Shown here: positions 31,365 to 41,927 of the stretch, in pieces
Numbering within the stretch: the first letter of the stretch is position 1
Layout: each line of letters opens with the position of its first letter
Source of the DNA: Leguminivora glycinivorella
Lineage: Eukaryota; Arthropoda; Insecta; Lepidoptera; Tortricidae
Assembly (NCBI RefSeq): GCF_023078275.1
Contig: NC_062977.1
Span: 20,134,585-20,198,584 of the forward strand
Direction: 5' to 3'
Length of the DNA: 64,000 bases
Notes under the pieces: model-generated
Databases searched by the model: none
The model's input: only the letters and a program-made list of their open reading frames with translations
Told to the model about the DNA's origin: nothing
Position numbers and translations under genes: made by a program

Positions 31365-31739
31365 GAAACTGATAACACTCATCATCATTCCCTTGCCCTT
31401 TTCCCATTATTTGGGGTCGGCGCAGCAGATCATCTTCCTCCATTTCTCTCTATCACCCGTCATTTCCATACTAATACCTTTCACTCTCATATCGTTGTTC
31501 ACACATTCCATCCATCTTTTCTTAGGCCTTCCACTACCATTGTATCCATCCACTTTCATATTTACCACTCGTTTTATAACATTGCTTTCATCCCTCCGCA
31601 TTACATGCCCATACCATGCTAATCTACTTCCTCTCAATTTCTCTGTCACTGGCGCTACTTTCAGGCTTCCTCTTATATACTCATTCCGAATCCTATCCAG
31701 TCTTGTCACACCACACACCACACTGAAACTGATAACACT
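31365..31739 (-). mobile_element. RTE LINE, 5'-truncated, with 15-bp target duplication
   Basis: Insert 31380-31724 on the minus strand reads RLDRIRNEYIRGSLKVAPV, then RLAWYGHVMRRDESNVIKRV, GRPKKRWMECV and REKWRKMICCADPK, and stops near 31407. This is the RTE C-terminal signature (W-x-GHV-x-R, GRP-x-x-RW, R-x-x-W). The tail is a short gatgatgag. Both sides carry an exact gaaactgataacact (31365-31379, 31725-31739). About 105 codons remain without a stop, suggesting a young insertion. Confidence 0.9.
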
Positions 31740-31938
31740 ATACCATACTATTCAATATACTCTATGCTTTAAAGTTCTGTATTCATATTTTTGCCACTTT
31801 GGCTGTATGGCGAAACGTCAAACGTAGTTCGCGGTAAGCCCCCTGGAACTAGTTTTGTAGTTCAGTGCAACTCAATTACGGCTTCGATACGGATTTCATT
31901 CCATCGGCTACCTTTTAAAATATTTAAATAACTACGTG
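31740..31938. other. No recognisable feature
   Basis: Non-coding. Confidence 0.3.
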
Positions 31939-32066
31939 CAGTCAACAACGCAGCTGTGAATGGAGACAAAGTGCCAAAAAGGTGTATACAGAATTTTATT
32001 GCCTGTACATTAAGGTGTGTATACATATTTTTGGCACTTTGTATTCACATCTGTGTTGTTGACTGT
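31939..32066. mobile_element. MITE, 128 bp, arms gtcaacaacgcagctgtgaa
   Basis: Left arm 31939-31990 (gcagtcaacaacgcagctgt ... caaagtgccaaaaagg) is mirrored by 32015-32066 (ttttggcactttgtattcac ... gtgttgttgactgt). Confidence 0.7.
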
Positions 32067-32070
32067 ACAA

Positions 32071-32221
32071 AGCGCCACCGGCTTTATTGTGCAGTAGAAC
32101 ATTGATAGCAGGAATTTTACGGAAGATTCCAAAAATATTTTACAATGTTTTTAGAGTATTTCTCTATTCTTGCTGCAGAAAAAATATTTTTCATTTCTCG
32201 GTTGTGGTTATTTTCGCTTTT
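32071..32221 (+). repeat. 151-bp direct duplication, unit 1
   Basis: agcgccaccggctttattgt ... gttgtggttattttcgcttt; identical base for base to 33730-33880. Confidence 0.95.
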
Positions 32222-32380
32222 CGTCGTTGCGCTTTCCAAACCTTACATGTGCATTTTTATGATTTTGTTTTTATTTGCTATTTGTCAATATTTTTAAAAG
32301 CCGCATCTAATACAAAAACAAACAAGTTCAAAATCGAAACAGAGGCGAAGATCACAATTTTAGTATGTGATATGATCAAT

Positions 32381-32968
32381 AAAAAACCGGCCAAGAGCGT
32401 GTCGGGCCACGCTCAGTGTAGGGTTCCGTAGTTTTCCGTATTTTTCTCAAAAACTACTGAACCTATCAAGTTCAAAACAATTTTCCTAGAAAGTATTTAT
32501 AATGTTCTACTTTTGTGATTTTTTTCATATTTTTTAAACATATGGTTCAAAAGTTAGAGGGGGGGGACGCACTTTTTTTCTTTTAGGAGCGATTATTTCC
32601 GAAAATATTAATATTATCAAAAAACGATCTTAGAAAACCCTTATTCATTTTTAAATACCTATCCAACAATATATCACATGTTGGGGTTGGAATGAAAAAA
32701 AATATCAGCCCCCACTTTACATGTAGGGGGGGTACCCTAATAAAACATTTTTTTCCATTTTTTATTTTTGCACTTTGTTGGCGTGATTGATATACATATT
32801 GGTACCAAATTTCAGCTTTCTAGTGCTAACGGTTACTGAGATTATCCGCGGACGGACGGACGGACGGACGGACGGACGGACGGACGGACGGACGGACGGA
32901 CGGACGGACGGACAGACAGACATGGCGAAACTATAAGGGTTCCTAGTTGACTACGGAACCCTAAAAAA
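32381..32968 (+). repeat. Rep-C copy 4, complete
   Basis: Uninterrupted reference copy: aaaaaaccggccaagagcgt to ctacggaaccctaaaaaa, with a (ggac)n array near 32851-32910. Confidence 0.9.
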
Positions 32969-33729
32969 GTATACAAGTGTATACAAAACACTTAACAATG
33001 TTTTTAAATCCACTCAATTAACACATATCAGTATTGGTTTGCACTTGTCACATTTTCGTTTTTAATGCATTCTGGCGGTAGATTGAGTTAGCGAAGGGTT
33101 ATCGAAGTGTAAAATTTGAAATAAATTGTGATAAAGTGTGATTTTTCTGGTAAGTTTATACTTTATTAGTAGCTATAACAATTATATACACTTGGTAATG
33201 AGGGTCTTTAAAGATGTATGTATTTTTTCGACATTTTTATAAGTTTACAACTGTTTCGATGTTTGTTGCATTCCTAGAACGGAAAATATATTTCATTTGT
33301 TTATTTTATATTCAAAAAGGCTCGTTCTTTCTAGCTAACGCAGTATACATGTCTAATATCAAGTATACACCCAATATGTATGTATATTATAATATTATTA
33401 AATTGAAATGTTTGCGTGAATAAATATTTAGTTTCACAGTACGTAAGCGTAAAAAGCTTTATGTAGGTATTGTATCTACTTAGTATCAATACAATACAAT
33501 AACCTGGCATGGCCTGTTACATCTATGGCAGATGATTAAAATTAAATTTCCACTAAAACAAAATAGGACACTTACTTAATGGTAAAAATAAATACATCAA
33601 TGATAATAATTATAGATAACTACCTAAATGCATAAAAAATCTGTAATTGACTACACAATTTAGGTATATGACACAAAAATCATATATTTCATAATGTACT
33701 CGTACATCTACTTTATTGTTAAATCATAT
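32969..33729. other. No supported feature
   Basis: A donor-like ctggtaagtt at about 33147 follows a less AT-rich 80 bases, but nothing else supports an exon. Confidence 0.35.
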
Positions 33730-33880
33730 AGCGCCACCGGCTTTATTGTGCAGTAGAACATTGATAGCAGGAATTTTACGGAAGATTCCAAAAATATTTT
33801 ACAATGTTTTTAGAGTATTTCTCTATTCTTGCTGCAGAAAAAATATTTTTCATTTCTCGGTTGTGGTTATTTTCGCTTTT
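33730..33880 (+). repeat. 151-bp direct duplication, unit 2
   Basis: Exact copy of 32071-32221, 1659 bases downstream, with different flanks. Confidence 0.95.
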
Positions 33881-35019
33881 TATTGAAAGAGAAATATAGT
33901 TTAAAGAACGGCTGGTAAATAAAAGTGCCATAAATCCTAATCGCCGGCTAACTGATAGTCAGTATACCTACTTCTTACTATACTTCCAACTAATACACTT
34001 GCGGACAGTAAATACGGTTCACTTTGTATGGAAATCTCTATGGAAAGTGTCCCGTTTTCACTGCCCGTGACTGTACTATTGATTTATAGGTTTTTAGGGT
34101 TCTGTTGGCATAGCGGTAATATCAGATATCGTATCCGTATATCTCGGCCATCGATGATTCTACTCAGAAGCCGTGTAGTTTTCGGCGGCCGATCCTAAAA
34201 TCAAGCAAATTGCTTCTAAGCATCTTTAAAAGTGTCATCAGAGTGACAGTATTTTTTTTATTGGAACTTGGTGCTAACAATTTTTTTAATTACCTAAAGG
34301 AAAGATTTACACCTCCGGCAGAAGGTCCAACAAAAGCTCCAAAAAGTCGCTTTTTTTGGTTAGATTAGTGCCGGAAATTTTGCCAATTGCCAATTCTCGT
34401 TTACATTAAAAACTTGTTAATATCGCTCGCAGACTATTGTGCTTCATAAAAAATAGGTTTGGTGATAATGCTAATGCATTAAATTTCACATAAGCGACCT
34501 TCCTAATACCGAGGTCCCATTCCACTACATTGTTATACTACATTGTTATAGTGATTTATAACATTAGTTGGCGAATGGAAAACTTTTCTTTTCTACATTG
34601 TGCGTTGACTTATTTATGGCGGTTCGATAGAGGAGGGATTTGGAAATGATTAGGGATGTGACTCGTATTAATAAAGTGGAAAAAATATTCCTGAAAATAG
34701 GTACCTAAAGGAAATAAATCTTCAGGTTCGATTAAGACGCTACAGGAGCGAAAATGCTAAAATGGAAAGGAGGCCCCCATCCAATTTGGGAATTTTAGTT
34801 AAATATACTAATGTTATTAACTAGATTTGTCGAAAAAAAATTGTCCATTAAGAACAATAGAACTCAGTTAAAAGATATTGCGAAAAAAAATCTTTAAAAT
34901 CGAGGTTCCGCTCTCGACTGTTTCCTCCTTCAAGACTTAATCAATCCGAATAACAATGAAAGAATCTGTGTCGGACCGTGTAGTTTTTTTGGCTATTTGT
35001 TACCAATTTTGAGTATCAC
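33881..35019. other. No gene; one weak repeat block
   Basis: Mostly AT-rich. The sequence 34735-34985 ('ggaaaggaggcccccatcca', then ccgctctcgactgtttcctc and gtgtcggaccgtg) resembles a common lepidopteran repeat, non-coding. Confidence 0.35.
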
Positions 35020-35500
35020 ACCTTTTTTTACTACTAGGTACTGTACGACTACGGTCGTCATAGCACATAAAGTACCTACCACTTGTGGCACTAGTGCGAT
35101 AAAGTAAATAGCACCATACTGAAATAGTACATTAAGATACAAGTGCGTAAAAAAGGAAGTTCGACACGAGTTACGAACTTCCTTTTCGCACGTGTATCGT
35201 ACTACGTTTTTCAGTACAGATGACCCTCCGAAGTTTCGACCTGTGGCCCGTTTCTCGAAAGGTACAAGCCTTGTATTACAAGTGTGTTTCCATGACAACC
35301 CATACGATTTGACAGTTCGCGTACTTGTAATACGTATACAAGGCTTGTACCTTTCGAGAAACGGGCTCCAGACATACATATAATAAACCACTTGTCGCAC
35401 TAGTGCGAGTATACTCCCTTCGGTCGTGCTTTAATTTATCGCCACTCGTTTCCAACTTCCTTTTTTATGCACTTGTATCGTAATGTACTATTTTTTTGTA
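35020..35500. mobile_element. Rep-P MITE split by a Rep-G MITE
   Basis: Rep-P left part to about 35233 (cacttgtggcactagtgcga, cgacacgagttacgaacttcc) and right part from about 35390 (cacttgtcgcactagtgcga ... cacttgtatcgtaatgtact) are partly inverse. Between them sits the Rep-G copy at 35244-35368. Confidence 0.55.
35244..35368 (+). mobile_element. Rep-G MITE, copy 2, complete
   Basis: Ends ggcccgtttctcgaaaggta and tacctttcgagaaacgggc; internal block identical to 9619-9720 apart from a 'gtatac' insertion. Confidence 0.85.
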
Positions 35501-35627
35501 AAAACTTATTGTAGACTTAAAAACTTTACTATATTTAAAAACTGATTTTCCTAGTTTTTGTATACATTTACTTGTAACATAAAACTATCGTCCTCAAAAA
35601 AGTTACCCGTGTTTCAAGGGTACAGAT

Positions 35628-35772
35628 GCCGTTGCCGAATGGCATTTCTGCGACGCGAAACGAAAACGAAACGCCGCGAAAAATGTTCTGGCTCTATCGC
35701 GCCAATACGCAAGAGCGATATATATATCTACGAGCGTTTCGCGTCGTGAGCGTTTCGTGAGCGTTTGTGCCA
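35628..35772 (-). mobile_element. Rep-I MITE, copy 5 (right end decayed)
   Basis: ccgttgccgaatggcatttc, then acgcgaaacgaaaacgaaac, atacgcaagagcgatatata and gtgagcgtttgtgcca. Confidence 0.75.
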
Positions 35773-35947
35773 GTCCATGCCAGCACTAGTTGTTATAAAA
35801 GGCTCACGTACGAAGGTTAGGATTACAATGTTCTCCGGAACTTAGTGCGGGCGTAGTCGAATTCTCATTCCAGTCTAGATATTGGGAGTAGCAGTTTATT
35901 GCAATCGCAGAAATAGTTATTTGTTGTTAGCCGTATTACACTTACCT

Positions 35948-36225
35948 TAGATGATTTACCAGCTGTGGAACTACTGGAAGCAGTAATAAACGCATTTTTT
36001 GCGTTGTAGTTTCCTCGCTATAGTGAGGGGAAAAGTTTTGTGTTACACTCGGGTGCAAATGTATTTTACTTCTCGTGTGTTAAAAAACTCGCAAGTTCAG
36101 GATTCTATTCTCGAACCACTCGCTTCGCTTGTGGTTCAGCTATAGAATCCTTTCACTTGCTCGTTTTTCAATTCCACACTCGGCGTTAAAATACAACTTT
36201 GCCCTTTTGTATAACAAAATAACTA
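35948..36225 (+). mobile_element. Rep-O MITE, copy 2
   Basis: gatgatttaccagctgtgga, cgctatagtgaggggaaaag, 'ccactcgcttcgcttgtggt' and tcaattccacactcgg; shares order with 58838-59287 inverted. Confidence 0.75.
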
Positions 36226-36226
36226 T

Positions 36227-36520
36227 TAAAAACCAGGACTTAATCGCGTATGACTACATATTAAACTGACCTCCAACTTTTCAGGGACGGCGTTGTCCCC
36301 GTGGTCTCGGAGAAGACTGGCTTGAAATGACATGAACACCTTCTGACAGCCGCGCGAGTTTTTCGAACTACCCGCACTTGGTTTTGATTATCAACTTGAA
36401 CTGTTTGCGCACTAGGGATGTTACTCTGTCGACACACAACACTGACGATATTCGATTTATTCTGAAACGTTGGAGGTCAGTTTAATATATAGTCATACGC
36501 GATTAAGTCCCGGTTTTTAA
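36227..36520. mobile_element. MITE with about 60-bp terminal inverted repeats (Rep-R)
   Basis: Left aaaccaggacttaatcgcgt plus atgactacatattaaactga is mirrored at the right by tcagtttaatatatagtcat plus acgcgattaagtcccggttt. The interior is GC-richer and non-coding. Confidence 0.8.
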
Positions 36521-36580
36521 AAATAATTATTGCTGGAAAAGTTACGATGCATGTTGATGAGATAATATATATTACTTATC

Positions 36581-36991
36581 TTGTTTTCGTCAATGATTTT
36601 TCGCAAGATCCTGGGACCTATTCAGAGAGACGATGGCACCTGGAGGGTCCGGAAAAATGCTGAGATCGAGGAGTTAGTGGCCGAACCCAATATCATCGGC
36701 GAAACGAAAGCCCACAGACTTCGCTGGTTCGGTCACTTACTCAGAATGGGAGACGATCGGGCTGTCAAGAGAGCGTTCTTGGGTCGACCGGCTGGTGGCC
36801 GCCCGGCGGGTCGACCCAGGTACCGCTGGGAGGACAGTGTGGTGGAGGATCTGCGTCGGCTTCAAGTCAGAGACTGGCAAGAGGCTGCGCAGGATCGGGA
36901 CAGGTGGCGATCTCTCGTTTCGGAGGCCAAGATTTACTTTGGATCACTGAGCCACAATAGTAAGTAGTAGTAAGTAGTTGTTTTCGTCAAT
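36581..36991 (+). mobile_element. RTE LINE, 5'-truncated, with 14-bp target duplication
   Basis: Insert 36595-36977 reads MIFRKILGPIQRDDGTWRVR, then RLRWFGHLLRMGDDRAVKRA, GRPRYRWEDSVVEDLRRLQV and DRDRWRSLVSEAKIYFG, and stops at 36965-36967. It has the RTE C-terminal signature and a tail of agtagtaagtag. An exact ttgttttcgtcaat lies on both sides (36581-36594, 36978-36991). About 124 codons remain without a stop. It is a different RTE subfamily from 31380 and 2413, judging by the low similarity of the tails. Confidence 0.9.
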
Positions 36992-37349
36992 CTATCAATA
37001 TGTATTTGGCAAAACAATCGTCAATAACCTCTTATGTACTATTTTTGTTTCTTTACACAAAATACTGGTTTCCCTGAACATTCGGCACGTCACGTTTGGC
37101 AAATTATCGGAATAACATAAGCCAAGAAATCGTTCTAGCTTTGACCCTTGGCATTATTTTATACTTCTCATTTTTCATGTGAGCGATTTCGCAGAAAGTC
37201 TCATTTCATTGTTTAGAAAAACACGTGGAGTAATTTCTTCCTTTATTTGATTAACTCATACCCTTGCCTTCTTGGAAGAGCGGCTATTTCTGTTTTGTAA
37301 GCATAATGTTGTTAAAAATAGATTTTTACACATTACAATAACCACAAAA
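36992..37349. other. No recognisable feature
   Basis: Non-coding. Confidence 0.35.
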
Positions 37350-37356
37350 TTAAAAT

Positions 37357-38280
37357 CACAGTATAAGGAATATTCAGTAGTTAATCTCCGGCAGGTAGAT
37401 GCGGGCGGTCTCTACTGCGCAAGGTCACGCAGGGTGACGCAGGGTTGAACAAAATTACTATAAAGTTAATCAATCAACTTCGTACAAAGTAAGTTGTTGT
37501 TATTAATATTAGGTACTATTAGGTAACTGTAAGTATTAGTATAACAATACCACACCAGTCAATATTGAATACACAAAAATATATTATTCATATATTAGTC
37601 TCATAAGCGCAATACTAGATTGTGTAACGATCCCGAGCAAAATGAGATATTCACGGGGAAGGCTTTTCACATCACGTATGTGGTAATTTATATGTTATAC
37701 TTAGATATTATTTAAAACAAAAACGCACTTTCTACTACGTACCATTCAAGTAGGTACGTGTTTTTTTCTTATATACTGACGAAATAGTATTTACATAAAA
37801 TGTCTGAATAGATGGTTCCACAATATTTAAGTAGGTACCAAAATTTCGAGATAAGATAGATCGCATCATCTACCTAAATAAAAAACAGGTATTTGGTTGC
37901 AAAGTAATTAATGTCGTTACAGGTAAATCCTTATTGATTTTAATGCATCACTATATCTCACTTTTACCTAACGCTGCAAAAATATAAGTATAAAAACCAC
38001 TTACTTTTCTGGAAGTCTAGGAATTGTGAAGAATGTTATATCCGGATTTTTAGAACTGTTGGAACTGTTCTCCATACATCCATAAACACTACAGTAACGA
38101 AATGACCTCGGCACTGACGTCATTTTCACACACACAACAAAACAGCGCGCAAACGCAGCCCCGACTGTCCAGCCCAATAATTACCAGTTTCGCATGTTTT
38201 CGCTGCATGCGAGGGGAGGGAGGGGGACACACCGCGCGGCGTGAAGTTTGTAAGAAGAGTTATTACTGGTTTATACTGTG
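37357..38280 (-). mobile_element. Non-autonomous THAP-exon DNA transposon, copy 1 (924 bp)
   Basis: Termini are inverse (cacagtataa at both ends: 37357 and, reversed, ending 38280), with an exact 7-bp duplication ttaaaat at 37350-37356 and 38281-38287. The interior keeps a start exon for a THAP zinc finger (38123-38005) and an intron-like remainder, but no catalytic domain. A THAP domain at the N-terminus plus a 7-8 bp duplication is what P-superfamily elements (P, Galileo) have. A second copy is at 53457 in opposite orientation. Confidence 0.85.
38005..38123 (-). CDS. THAP zinc-finger start exon inside the transposon
   Basis: ATG at 38123-38121, then MTSVPRSFRYCSVYGCMENS and, further on, KNPDITFFTIPRLPE. 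A donor GTAAGT at 38004-37999 ends the exon after 119 coding bases. C-x4-C (YCSVYGC) and the FFTIP block are the first half of a C2CH THAP domain, a DNA-binding fold used by P-type transposases. The second half (C-x2-H and AVPTIF-like end) would be in a following exon, which is absent. The frame is intact, so it may be a young deletion derivative. Host THAP genes are an alternative source, but the exact terminal repeats and duplication argue for a transposon. Confidence 0.75.
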
Positions 38281-38283
38281 TTA

Positions 38284-38496
38284 AAATTTTGTATAAACCC
38301 CCGACCGCGACATGGTGGACCGATTTGCATGAAACATGGCTAAGACCACTCCCGACTAACTCAGCTTTCAAACAAAAATAAACTAAATCAAATCGGTTCA
38401 TCCGTTCGGGAGCTACGATGCCACAGACAGTCACACACACAGGCAGACATACAGACAGACAAGCAGACAGACAGACACGTCAAACTTATAACACCA
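38284..38496 (+). repeat. Dispersed repeat Rep-B, copy 4 (3' end missing)
   Basis: acccccgaccgcgacatggt, cactcccgactaactcagct and a cagacag run ending cgtcaaacttataacacc. It begins within the target duplication of the THAP element. Confidence 0.8.
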
Positions 38497-39102
38497 ATTA
38501 TTAAAAATAAATATGAATATGGGGCAAATTTCGAAAGCGAAGGTTCCGAAGTTTTAATCCTGTGTCGAGAGGTGGCAGTCTATTCACTGTGACTACACCT
38601 TTTACTTTCAGAATTATTGTGAAAGTTTCTATAATTATAGGCGTCCCCTTTGATAATAGTCCTATCGCTGTCACACTTTTCATTGTAAATGTTTAATTTT
38701 CACAGGTTACTACTAGCGAATCTTGCGGTTTATCCACATCAACGAAGAATCAACACGAAAATTCAGTTGTGGCAAGTCCCGTAAAGTTTTAGACTAGTCG
38801 CGTAAATGACGAAAAAATATTATAACGTGAAAATCATGAAATACGCGTTACACCAAAATTGTTAATTTGGTAAACTTTCCCATTTTAGTTTATCATTAAA
38901 ACATCATGCTAATGAGTCTAGGCGTATTCTGATTGTATTAACAGGATCTGAATTATGAATAATGTTATCCATTATTCATAAGCCGTTATTATATTCAAAA
39001 ACACTTTCAGTGTCAAAAGTGATGTTCCCATTTGTAAAAATACTGAAATACATAAAAAAAATCAAGATTATAGTTCTTCATAATCTGTTACTATAAAAAT
39101 AA
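38497..39102. other. No recognisable feature
   Basis: Small palindrome gaataatgttatccattattc near 38959; otherwise nothing. Confidence 0.35.
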
Positions 39103-39243
39103 GTAAGGTGCATAAGGGTAATTACGAAAGTCGTCTAATTTAGAAAGTCTCATAAAAATCACCATTATTTCCATCATATCAAGGTTCCCCTTCGAAATTA
39201 CCCGAGAATTTTTGTCATTCGGAATTACCCTAATGCACCTTAC
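39103..39243. mobile_element. MITE, 141 bp, ends gtaaggtgcataagggtaat
   Basis: Right end attaccctaatgcaccttac is the inverse with one change. Second inner pair: ttacgaaagtcgtc / gacttt- and attcgg-like blocks. Non-coding. Confidence 0.65.
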
Positions 39244-39602
39244 GCCTCTATCCAGGGATGGTTGTTCACGCAATGAGATTTTTTTTCACTGTGTGATTTT
39301 GTTCACTGTCTTTAAGCAACCTTTGAGAGATTTTTAAAAATCTTGTATTGCGTTATGAAAAATATCTACTTTTGTATTCATAATAAATATTAGATGTAGG
39401 TATCTTAGGTTTACAGAAAGAAGTGGTCAAGAATTGAATCTAGAAATGTTTTTAGCCATCTCACGTTTTGTTCTATGATACCTACGGAAGTTGAAATAAT
39501 ATTTGATTGTAAAAGTTGCTTGAGTGTCATTTTGTCTGACGCAGTGAGAAAAATCTTATTCAGGTCACTGTATTTAAGTAAAAGAGTAGACCTTAAAAAA
39601 AA

Positions 39603-39925
39603 AGCGCTGGTGGCCTAGCGCTATACCTATAAGAGCAGGAGCGTGCGACTTTCAAACCGAAGGTCGCGGGTTCGAACCCTGACTCGTACCAATGAATTTT
39701 TCAGAACTTTGTGCGAAATGTCATTTGATATTTGCCAGTCGCTTTCGGTGAAGGAAAAACATCGTGATGAAACTGGACTTATCCAAATAAGGTTACCCTT
39801 CGAGTTGGAAGGTCAGATGGCAGTCGCTTTCGTAAAACTAGTGTCTACGCCATATCTTGGGATTAGTTGTCAAAGCGGACCCCAGACTCTCATGAGTCGT
39901 GGCGAATGCCGGGATAACGCTATGT
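39603..39925 (+). mobile_element. tRNA-derived SINE (SINE-S), copy with altered head
   Basis: gcgctggtggcctagcg, a local insertion 'ctatacctataagagcagga', then gcgggttcgaaccctgac and the usual body and tail (agcggaccccagactctcat). The head insertion would disturb A-box spacing. Confidence 0.8.
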
Positions 39926-40655
39926 ACAATAGGCAAGACGACTGAAAAAACTAATTAGTCCGTTAGTTAGATTATCAAAGAATTATAGACACGTTTGTTT
40001 TCTTTTTTCTCGTAAACGAAAAGTGCGTTGAAGTTTCGCGTGACGTCACGCCTAGGTACAATTTTTACTTAGAAGTGACGTCACAAGCCACTCCGGAACT
40101 TCGATGCTCTATATCTTTGTATTTTTTCATCAATTAAAAAAAGCGAAAAATATGTGTTCAGTATGTTTGGACGATCTAACTGACGGACAAAACAGAATGC
40201 AGAACTAAACATAATTTTGTATGTAGTCGTCATCCCTATTGTCTGCTGAAAAAATATTTCAATTAGCTTCAAAGAGGAAACAGTCAAGCATTCTAGAAAT
40301 CGATGTTTTCCAGCCATCTCACGTTTTCCTCTCGCACGTTATATTATTCCAATCCAGCCATTGTTACGCTAATCTAATAAACTGATTACATTCGAGCCCC
40401 ACCGGCGGCGTAATTGTGTTTGCTGACAAGTTATGAAATGTACATAGATAGCTTGGAATATTCGAACTGACATTTGGGTGTCTAAATGACATTTTCTTAA
40501 TTGGAATGGCCGTTTTATTTCTATTTAAAAATCAGACCCCATGTACAGTGTGCTGCGAAATTGAATGGAGAATTAATGAATAAATTCATTGATAAAATCG
40601 CCATGCACTTTTGCAGCTCACTGTACTTTTTACGCACACACATCGAGCAGGCAAA
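39926..40655. other. No gene; one degenerate block
   Basis: A block near 40245-40335 ('agaggaaacagtcaagcatt ... ccagccatctcacgttttcc') resembles one at 39418-39475. Non-coding. Confidence 0.35.
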
Positions 40656-40745
40656 CATGATCGCGTGATAAAAGATATAACGTCAGGCCGTTCTTTTCGC
40701 ACTATTTGTAAGTACGATAGGGGCGCGCTGACTACCCGCTGGTTT
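40656..40745. repeat. Half of a Rep-W MITE
   Basis: cgtgataaaagatataacgt, caggccgttcttttcgcac and tatttgtaagtacgatagg; relative of the hairpin MITE at 47430. Confidence 0.5.
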
Positions 40746-40813
40746 GCCTTCCCTAATAATTGTTACGTAGCAATGTAATTGTATAAGTTTTTTTTTAAAT
40801 TGCTTTATTTGCC

Positions 40814-40918
40814 TGTGCGGTGACGGGTTAAGAATTTCACCACCCCCTTTCTTCCCGTGGTAGTCGTAGAAGGCGACTATGGGATATGGGTTAAATTGTG
40901 GCGTAGGCGAGAGGCCAG
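40814..40918 (+). repeat. Rep-E copy, 3'-truncated
   Basis: gcggtgacgggttaagaatt to ggcgtaggcgagaggcc, then unrelated sequence. Confidence 0.8.
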
Positions 40919-41156
40919 GTATAAGTAAGGTAAAGGTAAAAATGCTAGACCGATGCCAGGAATATGCCAAACATAATGCCAACATTTTAAGTAAAACTCT
41001 TGAACTTGCCCGTATTTCATGTTTTTTTTTTTCAATAATTTGAGCAATGAGCAATGTAAAAATTTCAAATAGTAAAAAGATGGAAGTAAGTAAACGCATA
41101 ATCGTGACAGTCATTTGACATAATGTTTTTAAGGTTATGTTACGAAGTTTATTTTT

Positions 41157-41789
41157 TAACCGCCTTCCAAATCTCAAAGGAAGGGGTTATCAAGTCGTCT
41201 GTATGTTTTTTTTTTTAATGTTTGTTCCTCGATATCTCCGTCGTTACTAGACCGATTTTGAAAAATTTTTTTTTTGATTGAATATATATGCATACAGATT
41301 GGTCCCATTTTTCTCAGAACCCAGTTCTGATGATGGGATCCTGGAGAAATCGAGGGAACTCCTCAAATCTGAAAGGCCATATGGTGATTTTTGTGTTTTT
41401 AAAGGAACAGCATGCATTTACGTACGGAACAGTGACATTTGGTGCAGTGGAACTCCTGATGATGGTCAGAATGGAACTCCTCAAATCTGAACGGCACACT
41501 TATAGTGACTTTGGTATTTTTATAAAAACAGCATGCACTTACGTCCAGAACAGTGACATTTGGTGCAGTGGAACTGCTGATGAAGAGTGAGCCGCCCCTG
41601 GTTAGAGTTCCGTTCTGATAATCATTCTCATCTGTAAGTACTTCAGAATCATCCAGATTTCAAAATTGGTTCAGAAATGACGGAGATATCGAATAACAAA
41701 CATTAAAAAATATACAGACGAATTGATAACATAATCCAACATTTGAAAGTATTTATCACCAGAACCCCAAAGGAAGGCGGTTTTTTTTT
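41157..41789. mobile_element. Rep-K element with internal 117-bp tandem duplication
   Basis: Ends taaccgccttccaaatctca and aaaggaaggcggtttttttt are inverse-like. Inside, 41357-41473 and 41474-41590 are diverged direct repeats, each starting ctcctcaaatctga and holding aacagtgacatttggtgcag. No convincing protein. Confidence 0.6.
41585..41600 (+). repeat. Orphan right end of Rep-F (16 bp)
   Basis: gagtgagccgcccctg equals the right terminus of Rep-F at 9388-9403, but no Rep-F body is attached. Confidence 0.6.
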
Positions 41790-41927
41790 CTTAAAAATTA
41801 TTTTTAATATTTACTTCAATATCAAATTCAAAAAGGTCATTGTCTGTTTAATGACCAAATTTAATCACGATACAGTGTATATTGTGGTTAAGTACACACC
41901 ATTACAGTAATTGCAAAATGTAGGGAT

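Noticed and set aside
31234..31827. 197-codon plus-strand frame
   Set aside because: Antisense shadow of the RTE insertion at 31380-31724.
33070..33152. Possible non-coding first exon ending ctg|gtaagt
   Set aside because: Only a donor-like match; no promoter, frame or acceptor partner visible.
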